From a bacterium (GTDB lineage: Bacteria; Verrucomicrobiota; Verrucomicrobiia; Methylacidiphilales; Verrucolacustridaceae), in the NCBI GenBank assembly GCA_009921985.1, contig RFWS01000016.1, positions 1 through 15,792 of the forward strand: a stretch of 15,792 nucleotides of DNA. The letters run 5' to 3'. The position numbers and the translations under genes are program-made. The notes under the pieces were generated by a model. It saw only the letters and a program-made list of their open reading frames with translations. It made no database searches and was not told the DNA's origin. Positions 1 to 6,645 of the stretch are shown here, piece by piece; positions within the stretch are counted from its first letter, which is position 1, and each line of letters opens with the position of its first letter.

Positions 1-632
1 AGGTCGATCAACCGGGGAATGATCAGGAATCCGACCACCGCCACCCCAACGAGGAAGGCCGTCAGGGAAAGCATCGTGGTGCCGGTCGAGGCCAAATCTA
101 TCTCCCCCGTGGTGCCGAGGTGCGTCAGGACCCCCAACATCGCCACAGCTAGAATGTCCTCCACGATCAGGATCCCGAAAACCAGCCGGGCAAACTCCCG
201 TCGCATCAATCCCATCGCCTCCAAGGCCTTGGCAATGATCGTGGTCGAGGAGATGGAGAGGATCGCTCCTAGGAAAGTGGCGTCCATTTGGCTCCAGCCC
301 AGCCACCGCCCGGCCTGATACCCCAGCAGGAACATGCCCGCAATCTCCACCACCGCACCCACCACCGCCGCCATTCCCACCTCCCGCAGTTTCCGGAAGC
401 TGAAATGAATCCCGATCGAGAACATCAGCAGAATCACCCCCAGTTCCGAGAGCGTCTTGATCGCACCCTCGTCCGTCACCAAAGAAACCGGGGGAGTGTT
501 CGGACCGATAAAAATCCCCGCAAGTATATAGCCCAACACCACAGGCTGCTTAAGTCTCTGGCAAAGGATCGTGGCCACGGCCGCCGCCGCCATCACCACC
601 GCCAGATCCTGAACCAGCTCTAATCCGTGCAT
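1..632 (-). CDS. CPA2/Kef-type cation:proton antiporter, N-terminal part (runs off left edge)
   Basis: Reading the minus strand from the ATG at 632-630 gives 210 uninterrupted codons to the window edge, so only the N-terminal half or so is present. The protein starts MHGLELVQDLAVVMAAAAV and is strongly hydrophobic, with about six predicted membrane helices. Recognisable stretches are QPVVLGYILAGIFIGP (near residues 29-44), LSELGVILLMFSIGIHFSF (about 62-80) and ILSISSTTIIAKAL followed by FGILIVEDILAV. These are hallmarks of the Na+/H+ exchanger domain of the CPA2 family, which includes KefB/KefC and NapA-like proteins. Such transporters exchange K+ or Na+ for H+ across the inner membrane. Whether a C-terminal TrkA-N nucleotide-binding domain follows cannot be seen. 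The codons favour G in third position, unlike the plus-strand genes. No Shine-Dalgarno sequence precedes the ATG. The gene is divergent from the Fe-S carrier at 857. The family call is firm; the ion transported is unknown. Confidence 0.88.
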   Translation of the reverse strand, partial: MHGLELVQDLAVVMAAAAVATILCQRLKQPVVLGYILAGIFIGPNTPPVSLVTDEGAIKTLSELGVILLMFSIGIHFSFRKLREVGMAAVVGAVVEIAGMFLLGYQAGRWLGWSQMDATFLGAILSISSTTIIAKALEAMGLMRREFARLVFGILIVEDILAVAMLGVLTHLGTTGEIDLASTGTTMLSLTAFLVGVAVVGFLIIPRLID

Positions 633-715
633 GACTGGAGATTCGCCGATCAAATCCCTTTCTTCAATCTACCATCGCGTCTGCGTGAGAGGCTCGGCCT
701 CTTGATGTTTGTCTA

Positions 716-794
716 TTTGTTTATGATGACGTTTACCTTTACGACCTAATTCATTTTGAAGTTTTCGTAAACTTAAACCTAAACATAAACGAAC
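716..794 (+). repeat. Hexamer (NTAAAC) array with an inverted partner, potential 28-bp-arm hairpin
   Basis: The right arm (766-793) contains consecutive 6-base units in register: GTAAAC at 767, TTAAAC at 773, CTAAAC at 779 and ATAAAC at 785, closed by GAAC at 791. The left arm (716-743) is its imperfect reverse complement, with about 22 of 28 positions pairing around a 22-nt loop (744-765). The array lies about 60 bp upstream of the Fe-S carrier start. It is one member of a family found in most gaps of this window. Its function is unknown. Confidence 0.72.
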
Positions 795-821
795 GGCTGG
801 AGCATCGTTCGCGCTCGTTCT

Positions 822-850
822 TTGACACTCGTGATTTTGAATTTTACCAT
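822..850 (+). promoter_or_regulatory. Possible sigma-70 promoter for the IscA-type gene, implying a leaderless mRNA
   Basis: A perfect TTGACA at 822-827 is followed after exactly 17 bp by TACCAT at 845-850, which matches 4 of 6 positions of the TATAAT consensus. Transcription would start about 6-7 bp downstream of the -10 box, at or next to the ATG at 857. The mRNA would then be leaderless, consistent with the lack of a Shine-Dalgarno sequence. This is a pattern match only. The sigma-factor consensus of the organism is unknown. Confidence 0.35.
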
Positions 851-856
851 TCTCCC

Positions 857-1174
857 ATGATTCAATTAACCCCCAACGCCGCCCGCCGGATCCGGGAGCT
901 CACCTCCGGTCGGGACGCCACGCAGGGCCTTCGCCTTTTCATCGAAAAGGGTGGCTGCGCCGGGCTCTCCTACGGCATGGCCGTGGCCGCTGCGGAACCC
1001 ACCGACCAACGACTGGAACAGGAAGGCGCCCGCCTTTTCGTGGCCGCCGAGAGCGCCCCGCTTCTCGAAGCCTGCACCCTCGATTACGAGGAAGAGCTGA
1101 CCCACACCGGTTTCAAGATTGTCAATCCCAAGGCCAAACAAACTTGCGGCTGCGGCACCTCCTTCGAGGCCTAA
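857..1174 (+). CDS. IscA/ErpA/SufA-type iron-sulfur cluster assembly (A-type carrier) protein
   Basis: The 105-residue product has the length and layout of A-type Fe-S carriers (HesB/IscA domain, the whole protein). These bind a [2Fe-2S] or [4Fe-4S] cluster or iron and pass clusters to apoproteins in the cytoplasm. The three conserved cysteines are present: Cys34 in EKGGCAGLSYG, and Cys97 and Cys99 in QTCGCGTSF near the C-terminus. The N-terminus (MIQLTPNAARRIREL) is typical, and this ATG is the natural start although no ribosome-binding site precedes it. It heads a plus-strand block, and the next gene begins 4 bp after its stop if a TTG start is used. No other isc or suf genes are present, so a stand-alone ErpA-like role is plausible. 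Exact subtype (IscA, SufA, ErpA) cannot be decided from sequence alone. Confidence 0.93.
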   Translation: MIQLTPNAARRIRELTSGRDATQGLRLFIEKGGCAGLSYGMAVAAAEPTDQRLEQEGARLFVAAESAPLLEACTLDYEEELTHTGFKIVNPKAKQTCGCGTSFEA

Positions 1175-1178
1175 CCGC

Positions 1179-1886
1179 TTGTCCTCCGTTTGGTCTCTCA
1201 GGACCGCGCTCCAACCGGGTTTCCTCGCGGTCCGGAAATACTACCGCGTCTTCCTGGTCTTCCAGTTCATCGGGGTGGTCCTCTATCTCGCCTATTTCCG
1301 GATTCCGCCCGTCCGCACGCTGGTGGACTCCTTCTCCGATTGGAAAGACACGGGCGGATTTTTACTTTCCGCTCTCCTCACCGCCGTCGCCGGGACCCTC
1401 CTGCCGGAATCGGTCCGCACCCTGGTCGGTCCGGATCGCTCCTGGGATTGGATCCGCCTGAAGAAGATGGGGTGGAACTTTCTTTTTTTCGGCTCCGTGG
1501 GACTTGAGGTGGATCTTTTTTACCATGGCCTCGCCTGGCTGTTTGGATCCGGCCCTTTCTGGAATATTATTTTACCCAAGCTGGCGGTGGATTTTCTTCT
1601 CTATGTGCCGACCGTCGCCATCCCCACGAGCGTGTCTTACTTCCTCTGGCTGGAACTGGGTTGGTCCCCCCGCCAAATCTGGCGGGCGTGGAGCTGGTCG
1701 CTTTACCGGGACCGCGGTCTACCCCTGCTGATTCCTGACTATTTTTATTGGGGCCCGCTCCTCCTCTTTCTCTACAGCCTGCCGCTGAACCTCCAGTTCC
1801 CCTACTTCCTGCTGATCTTCTCCGGCTGGAGCCTAGCCTTCGTCTTCATCGGTTCCCATGGCCTGGAAAAAGCCGCGGACAAATAG
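1179..1886 (+). CDS. Polytopic membrane protein, possibly distant Mpv17/PMP22-like
   Basis: The product is about 235 residues from a TTG at 1179, 4 bp after the Fe-S carrier stop. An ATG at 1119 is in frame but would overlap the carrier's cysteine-motif codons, so I prefer the TTG. Hydrophobic segments lie near residues 23-41, 61-77, 98-123, 130-157, 190-204 and 207-226. The protein is rich in Trp, Tyr and Phe. The stretch LPKLAVDFLLYVPT (K134, D138, P144), preceded by FYHGLAWLFG and followed by a W-rich segment and two terminal helices, resembles the order of motifs in Mpv17/PMP22 proteins: an H-x-W-Y-like stretch, then K-x3-D-Q-x4-P, then W-x-W-P and N-F. The resemblance is faint because the DQ and NF residues are not conserved. 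Mpv17 relatives are poorly understood membrane channels. Treat the function as unknown. Probably co-transcribed with its neighbours. Confidence 0.72.
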   Translation: MSSVWSLRTALQPGFLAVRKYYRVFLVFQFIGVVLYLAYFRIPPVRTLVDSFSDWKDTGGFLLSALLTAVAGTLLPESVRTLVGPDRSWDWIRLKKMGWNFLFFGSVGLEVDLFYHGLAWLFGSGPFWNIILPKLAVDFLLYVPTVAIPTSVSYFLWLELGWSPRQIWRAWSWSLYRDRGLPLLIPDYFYWGPLLLFLYSLPLNLQFPYFLLIFSGWSLAFVFIGSHGLEKAADK

Positions 1887-1923
1887 GGTTGGGTTCGGAT
1901 CCGGTTGGTTTAAACTTTTTTGA

Positions 1924-3684
1924 ATGTTCCGGCTGGTTTTTCTCTTTCTTCTCCCCCTCATTTTCTCCGCCTGCTCGAAGCCCCCCGCTGTAACCCGCGA
2001 GGATCATCCCCTCCCTGACGGCGTGGATACCGCCAGGGTGGAACCCGGTCGCCGCGGCGGAGTCTTTATCCAATCCGTTCCCGGAGAACCCTCTACGTTT
2101 AACCCGCTCGTCTCGGAGGACGCCACCTCTGGCGGTTTCATCAGCCTCTTCCTCGACTCCCTGACCCGCTACAACGCCGTTACCCAGGAAGTGGAACCCG
2201 GCCTCGCCACCCGCTGGGATGTCGGGAAAGACAACAAAACCTTCACGTTCCACATCCGACCTGACATCCGCTGGTCAGACGGCGCACCCTTCTCGGCCGA
2301 CGACGTCCTCTTCACTTTTCAAGCCATCTACGATACCCGATATCCCAACCGCTCCGCCTTTGACCTCTCCGTGGACGGCAAACCCTTCCGGATTGAAAAA
2401 ATCGACGATCTCACCGTGCGCATCACCACCCCGGAAATCTTCGCCCCTTTCCTCGAATACGTTGGCGGCGTGGGCATCCTCCCCAAACACCGGCTCGAGC
2501 CCGCCTTCCGCGACGGAACCCTCCAGAAGGCCTGGAACGTCAGTGTAGCCCAGCACCAACCGGAAACCCTCGTCGGAACCGGCGCCTTCCGCCTCCGCTC
2601 CTATCAGCCGGCCGAACGCATCGTCTTCGAGGCTAACCCCCACTACTGGCGCGCCGACTCCGCCGGTGTTCGCCTTCCTTATGTCGACTTTCTCGTCACC
2701 AAACTGGTCAAGGACATCAACGCCAGCACCCTCGCCTTCGCCACTGGCCAGACGGATGCCGAGGGGCTTTCACCCGACAACGTGGCCTGGATCGAACGCT
2801 TTGCGAAGCGCTACGACTTCCTTGTCCATAACCGCGGACCCTCCCCCAATACCGGCTTCATCTGGTTCAACCAAAACCCCGGCAAGGACTCCTCCGGCCA
2901 ACCGTTTGTCCAGCCCCATAAACTCGCTTGGTTCACCGACCGTCGCTTCCGTCAGGCCATCTCCCACGGCATCGACCGCGAGGGCATCGTGAAGGGCGTC
3001 CTCTTCGGCCGCGGCCAGCCCCTTTGGGGCCCCGAAACCCCCGCCAATAAGAAATGGTACAACCCCGACGTCACGCAGTATCCCTACGATCCTGCCCGGG
3101 CCCGAGCCCTCCTTGCCGAGGCCGGCTTCAAGCTGGGAGAGGACGGCCGACTCCGCGATGCCCAGGCCAACGTCGTGGAGTTCACCTTGAATTCGAACCA
3201 GGAAAACCAGCTCCGCGTGAACATGGCCACCGTCTTCAAGGAGAACATGCGCGACCTCGGCATCACCGTGAACCTCGCTTTCCTCGATTTCGGAACCTTC
3301 GTCGGAAAAATCCAGGACTCTTTTGACTATGAAGCCGGCCTGCTCGGTCTGACCGGAGGCGGGGATCCGGCCGGTGGGATGTCGGTCTTCTCCTCCAAGG
3401 GTCGACTCCATCAATGGTATCCCAACCAAAAATCCCCCGCCACGCCTTGGGAAGCCCGCATCGACGAGCTCATGTCTCTCCAGCTCCGCACCCTCGACTA
3501 CGCCACCCGCCGAAAATATTTCAACGAGGTCCAAAAGATCATGAGCGATGAAACGCCCTACATCTATCTCGTCACCGCCAACGCCTACGTTGGTCTCAAG
3601 GATCGCTGGAAAAACATCCAGATTCCCCCGCTCGGCTCGCTCGTCTGGAACCTCGACGAGCTCTGGACTGTCTTCACGCCATGA
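1924..3684 (+). CDS. oppA: Oligopeptide ABC transporter solute-binding lipoprotein (SBP_bac_5 / OppA-like)
   Basis: The 586-residue product begins with a lipoprotein signal (MFRLVFLFLLPLIFSAC): a short hydrophobic run and lipobox FSAC with Cys17 as the lipidated residue. This places the receptor on the periplasmic side of the inner membrane, or possibly on the outer membrane. The remainder is a family-5 extracellular solute-binding domain. Signature stretches are DIRWSDGAPFSADDVLF (about residues 113-129; family form WhDG-x-pxTAeDV) and DRRFRQAISHGIDREGIVKG (about 339-358). The length is normal for OppA/DppA proteins. The stop overlaps the oppB start (ATGA at 3681-3684), indicating translational coupling. 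As receptor of the importer it binds peptides or related ligands, but the sequence does not identify which. The gap before it (1887-1923) contains one isolated GTTTAAAC but no ribosome-binding site. Confidence 0.95.
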   Translation: MFRLVFLFLLPLIFSACSKPPAVTREDHPLPDGVDTARVEPGRRGGVFIQSVPGEPSTFNPLVSEDATSGGFISLFLDSLTRYNAVTQEVEPGLATRWDVGKDNKTFTFHIRPDIRWSDGAPFSADDVLFTFQAIYDTRYPNRSAFDLSVDGKPFRIEKIDDLTVRITTPEIFAPFLEYVGGVGILPKHRLEPAFRDGTLQKAWNVSVAQHQPETLVGTGAFRLRSYQPAERIVFEANPHYWRADSAGVRLPYVDFLVTKLVKDINASTLAFATGQTDAEGLSPDNVAWIERFAKRYDFLVHNRGPSPNTGFIWFNQNPGKDSSGQPFVQPHKLAWFTDRRFRQAISHGIDREGIVKGVLFGRGQPLWGPETPANKKWYNPDVTQYPYDPARARALLAEAGFKLGEDGRLRDAQANVVEFTLNSNQENQLRVNMATVFKENMRDLGITVNLAFLDFGTFVGKIQDSFDYEAGLLGLTGGGDPAGGMSVFSSKGRLHQWYPNQKSPATPWEARIDELMSLQLRTLDYATRRKYFNEVQKIMSDETPYIYLVTANAYVGLKDRWKNIQIPPLGSLVWNLDELWTVFTP

Positions 3685-4649
3685 CCGCCTTCATCCTCCG
3701 CCGCCTCGGCACCCTCGTGCCCATGCTCCTCGCTGTTACTTTGCTTGTGTTCGCCCTGATGAGCCTCGCTCCCGGCGACTTCCTCACCCCCGTGAAGGCC
3801 CAGCGCGACATCAACCCCGCCCTCATCGCCGAACTCCAAAAATCCTTCGGCCTCGACCGTCCCTGGTACGAGCAATACCTCCGCTGGCTCGGCAATATCG
3901 TCCGCTTGGACTTCGGCTATTCCTGGACCTACAAGGTCCCCGTCGCCGAGCTCATCGCCCAACGCGCTCCCGCCACCATCCTACTCTCCCTTTGCTCTCT
4001 CGCCCTCGCCTGGGGCCTCGCCATCCCGCTCGCCGTCCTCGCCGCCGCCCGGCCCGGCAGCTGGATCGACAGACTGACCTCCTCGGCCGCCTACTTCGCC
4101 CTCGCCATTCCCGAATTCTTTCTCGCCCTCCTCGCCGTCTGGTTTGCCGCCCAAACCGGCTGGTTTCCCATCGGCGGCCTCACCTCGCTCGATCACGATT
4201 TTCTTCCCCTCGGCGCCCGCTTCCTCGACGTCGCCTGGCACCTCATTCTTCCCACGCTGGTCCTGGGGCTTGGCGGCGTTGCCGGCACCCTCCGCGTCCT
4301 CCGCGCCAACGTTCTCGACGTTCTCCGCGCCGAATACGTCACCGCCGCCCGCGCCAAGGGCCTGCCGGAAAAAATCGTTCTTTTTCGCCACGTGCTTCGC
4401 AACGCCCTCAACCCCCTTCTCAGTACCGTTGGCTACGCGTTTGCCGGATTGCTTAGCGGCTCGCTCCTCGTGGAGAACGTCATGAACTATCCCGGTCTTG
4501 GCCGGCTCGTCTACGAAGCCTTTATCCGCGAAGACCAGTTCGTCGTGCTCGGGTCCGTCATGGTCGGCTGCACGCTTCTCGTCATCGGCAATCTCATCTC
4601 CGACCTAGCTCTTGCTTGGTCCGATCCGAGGGTTCGTTATGGGCGCTGA
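3681..4649 (+). CDS. oppB: Oligopeptide ABC transporter permease, OppB type
   Basis: This 322-residue inner-membrane permease of the binding-protein-dependent transport family starts MTAFILRRLGTLVPMLLAVTL. That is the usual OppB/DppB N-terminal helix, followed by a periplasmic region ending near FGLDRPWYEQYLRWL and LDFGYSW (residues 57-82), as in DppB. The cytoplasmic EAA loop that docks on the ATPases is at about residues 219-245 (YVTAARAKGLPEKIVLFRHV), followed by the NAL-x-P motif and a final helix pair. The start overlaps the oppA stop by 4 bp, and the stop overlaps the oppC start by 11 bp, so the three genes are coupled. It forms the translocation channel with OppC. Codons are heavily C-ending (GCC, CTC, GTC). 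The family call is secure; ligand class unknown. Confidence 0.95.
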   Translation: MTAFILRRLGTLVPMLLAVTLLVFALMSLAPGDFLTPVKAQRDINPALIAELQKSFGLDRPWYEQYLRWLGNIVRLDFGYSWTYKVPVAELIAQRAPATILLSLCSLALAWGLAIPLAVLAAARPGSWIDRLTSSAAYFALAIPEFFLALLAVWFAAQTGWFPIGGLTSLDHDFLPLGARFLDVAWHLILPTLVLGLGGVAGTLRVLRANVLDVLRAEYVTAARAKGLPEKIVLFRHVLRNALNPLLSTVGYAFAGLLSGSLLVENVMNYPGLGRLVYEAFIREDQFVVLGSVMVGCTLLVIGNLISDLALAWSDPRVRYGR

Positions 4650-5691
4650 TCTCGTTCAATCCCTCCTCCGGCGCCCAGCCGGCTTGGTGTCCGCCATCCT
4701 CCTGCTCTTGCTCTACGGTGCGGCCCTGTTTGCCCCCTTCCTGGCCCCCACCGTGCCATCCGCCCAGGACCTCAACCGCACCTACCATCCTCCCACCGCA
4801 CTCGTATGGCAGGAGGGACGGCTCTGCGTCCGCCTTTATCGGCTTGTCGATCCCTCAACCGCCACCTACGAGCCCCTCGCCGGCCAAGCCGCCCACCTAC
4901 GCTGGTTTTCCGAGGGAGCGGCCTACAAGCTCTTCGGCATCATCCCCGCCAAAACCCACCTCTTCACCGTCGAGCCTCCCGCGGTTGTTTATCTTCTCGG
5001 CAGCGATGCCACCGGTCGCGATGTCTTCACGCGCCTCCTCTACGGTTCCGGCATCTCCCTGGGGATCGGCCTGGTCGGGGTTTTTTTGACCAGCCTGCTC
5101 GGCCTCACCATCGGTGGCCTCGCCGGCTATCTGGGCGGCTGGGCCGACTCCCTGGCCATGCGCTTCACCGAATTCCTCATGGCTGTCCCCGGCCTTTATC
5201 TTCTCCTCGCCCTCCGCGCCGCCCTCTCCTCCCGTTTTCCCTCCGACGCTACTTTCCTCCTCATCGTCGTCATCCTCTCCGCCCTGGGTTGGGCCGGCAC
5301 CGCCCGGGTCGTCCGCGGCTTGGTTCTCTCTCTGCGCGAGAGACCCTTCATCCTCGCGGCCAACATCCTCGGTCAGCGCCCCACGGTCATCCTGTTCCGC
5401 CATCTCCTTCCCAACACCTTCAGCTATCTGGTGGTGGCCGCCACCCTCAGCGTCCCCGGCTACATCCTCGGCGAGGCCGCCCTCAGCTTCCTCGGACTGG
5501 GTATCCAGGAACCCTCCTCCTCCTGGGGGCTGATGCTCGGTCAGGCCCAGGACATCAAGATCTTCATGCTCAACTTCTGGTGGCTCCTCACGCCAGGAGC
5601 CGCCATCATCCTTACCGTGATCGCCTTCAACCTCCTCGGCGACGCCCTACGCGATGCCGTCGACCCCCGCTTCCGCCTGCCCGGACGATGA
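4639..5691 (+). CDS. oppC: Oligopeptide ABC transporter permease, OppC type, with enlarged periplasmic loop
   Basis: The ATG at 4639 gives 350 residues. An in-frame TTG at 4612 lies further inside oppB and is less likely. Helix 1 is near residues 16-36. The conserved OppC motif LGSDATGRDVFTRLLYG is at about 120-136 (family form LGTD-x2-GRD-x-[LF]SR). The EAA loop is at about 236-259 (PFILAANILGQRPTVILFRH), followed by GEAALSFLGLGIQEP (278-292), which is highly characteristic. Between helix 1 and the GRD motif lie about 80 residues (about 37-118), longer than in compact OppC/DppC proteins and containing LVWQEGRLCVRLYRL and LFGIIPAKTHLF. Longer loops of this type occur in some OppC proteins, and here it may contact the receptor (inference). 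It overlaps oppB by 11 bp. A 63-bp gap with a hexamer array separates it from oppD. Confidence 0.94.
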   Translation: MGADLVQSLLRRPAGLVSAILLLLLYGAALFAPFLAPTVPSAQDLNRTYHPPTALVWQEGRLCVRLYRLVDPSTATYEPLAGQAAHLRWFSEGAAYKLFGIIPAKTHLFTVEPPAVVYLLGSDATGRDVFTRLLYGSGISLGIGLVGVFLTSLLGLTIGGLAGYLGGWADSLAMRFTEFLMAVPGLYLLLALRAALSSRFPSDATFLLIVVILSALGWAGTARVVRGLVLSLRERPFILAANILGQRPTVILFRHLLPNTFSYLVVAATLSVPGYILGEAALSFLGLGIQEPSSSWGLMLGQAQDIKIFMLNFWWLLTPGAAIILTVIAFNLLGDALRDAVDPRFRLPGR

Positions 5692-5704
5692 TTCTTCCAA
5701 CCCC

Positions 5705-5731
5705 CAAACGTAATCATAAACGTAAACGAAC
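5705..5731 (+). repeat. Hexamer (NTAAAC) array between oppC and oppD
   Basis: The array reads CAAAC at 5705, GTAATC at 5710, ATAAAC at 5716 and GTAAAC at 5722, closed by GAAC at 5728, all in 6-base register. It occupies the only real gap inside the opp gene set and ends 23 bp before the oppD start. It shares its 3' end (GTAAACGAAC) almost exactly with the array upstream of the Fe-S carrier (ATAAACGAAC). No inverted partner is visible here. Confidence 0.68.
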
Positions 5732-5754
5732 ATCCCTTACCTTTTAGTTCTTCG

Positions 5755-6600
5755 ATGAATCGCCCTCTTCTCTCCGTCCAAAATCTGAGCGTACAATTCT
5801 CCTCCGGCTCCAAGCCCGTTGCGGCCGTTGACAACCTCTCTTTCTCCATCGATCCCGGGGAAACCGTGGCCGTTGTCGGCGAAAGCGGTTCAGGCAAAAC
5901 CACCGCCGCTCTCGCCCTCGCCCGCCTCACTCCCCCGCCGCCCGCCTGCTCTCTATCCGGAACCGCCAAGTGGGAAGATGGCACCGACCTCCTTTCCTGT
6001 CCCGGCGATGTCCTTCGCAAGGCCCGCGGCGGCAAACTGGCTTACATCTTTCAGGAGCCCTCCACCTCGCTGAACCCCGTCTTCTCCGTCGGCTTCCAGA
6101 TCCGCGAAGCCCTCCAACTTCATCAACCCGATCTCACCGATTTCGATGCCGAGGTCGCTCGACTCCTTCAACTCGTCGGCATCCGCGATCCCGAAAAACG
6201 CGCCTCCGACTACCCCCATCAGCTTTCCGGCGGCATGCAGCAGCGCGCCATGATCGCCATGGCCCTCGCCTGCAAACCCCGCCTCCTCGTCGCGGATGAG
6301 CCCACCACCGCTCTCGACGTCACCATTCAGGCCCAGATCCTCGACCTCCTCCGCGACCTCCGGAAACAGTTCGGCATGTCCGTCCTCCTCATCACCCACA
6401 ACTTCGGCATCGTCGCCCACTTTGCCGACCGTGTGCTCGTCATGCTCGACGGTCGCCTCGTCGAACAGGGCCCCGTGAAGGAGATCCTCCGCTCCCCGCA
6501 ACACCCCTACACCAAGGCCCTGCTCGACTGCATCCCCCGGCTCGGCCAAGACAAGCAGCGCCTCGCCTCCATCGACCGTTCCGCCCTATTGGCAAAATGA
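5755..6600 (+). CDS. oppD: Oligopeptide ABC transporter ATP-binding protein, OppD type
   Basis: This 281-residue cytoplasmic ATPase has all ABC motifs: Walker A GESGSGKTT (residues 42-50), Q-loop Gln100 in YIFQEPSTSLNP, signature LSGGMQQR (157-164), Walker B LLVADEP (177-183), D-loop TALD, and H-loop His215. The EPSTSLNP and THN-x-GIVAHFADRV stretches and the terminal HPYTKALL place it in the OppD/DppD group. After His215 the residue is Asn216, where the family normally has Asp (THDLGVV). The protein ends about 30 residues after HPYTKALL. It is therefore about 40-50 residues shorter than typical OppD/DppD and lacks their cysteine-containing C-terminal extension. The start lies 63 bp after oppC, with no Shine-Dalgarno sequence. 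It should pair with the OppF-type ATPase downstream. Confidence 0.94.
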   Translation: MNRPLLSVQNLSVQFSSGSKPVAAVDNLSFSIDPGETVAVVGESGSGKTTAALALARLTPPPPACSLSGTAKWEDGTDLLSCPGDVLRKARGGKLAYIFQEPSTSLNPVFSVGFQIREALQLHQPDLTDFDAEVARLLQLVGIRDPEKRASDYPHQLSGGMQQRAMIAMALACKPRLLVADEPTTALDVTIQAQILDLLRDLRKQFGMSVLLITHNFGIVAHFADRVLVMLDGRLVEQGPVKEILRSPQHPYTKALLDCIPRLGQDKQRLASIDRSALLAK

Positions 6601-6616
6601 AAACTCAAATCTGAAC

Positions 6617-6645
6617 ATCAACTTAAACTTAAACCTAAACTAACC
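6617..6645 (+). repeat. Hexamer (NTAAAC) array abutting the oppF start codon
   Basis: The units ATCAAC (6617), TTAAAC (6623), TTAAAC (6629) and CTAAAC (6635) run in exact 6-base register and are followed by TAACC directly before the ATG at 6646. Further upstream the 45-bp gap holds looser relatives such as TGAAC (6612). The array therefore fills the place where a ribosome-binding site would be expected. It is A- and C-rich, lacks G, and should be unstructured as RNA. Confidence 0.7.

Larger units (their letters stand above)
633..856. other. Divergent AT-rich intergenic region between antiporter and Fe-S carrier genes
   Basis: This 224-bp gap contains no plausible gene. It holds a perfect 6-bp hairpin (AGAGGC, loop TCG, GCCTCT at 688-702), a large imperfect inverted repeat built from hexamer units (716-794), two direct copies of CGTTC (806-810 and 816-820) and a possible sigma-70-type promoter for the downstream gene (822-850). 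It must carry the promoters of both divergent genes. I see no clear promoter for the minus-strand antiporter. Confidence 0.6.

Noticed and set aside
688..702. Hairpin AGAGGC-TCG-GCCTCT as a terminator
   Set aside because: The flanking genes are divergent, so no transcript should need terminating there, and only two T bases follow the stem on the plus strand.
1119..1178. Earlier ATG (1119) as start of the membrane protein
   Set aside because: It would read the Fe-S carrier's conserved C-terminal cysteine region in another frame and adds a proline/alanine-rich stretch without family character; the TTG at 1179 follows the carrier stop closely.
2770..3534. Long open frame on the minus strand inside oppA
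   Set aside because: It has no recognisable domain and mirrors the codon bias of the well-supported oppA gene on the other strand.
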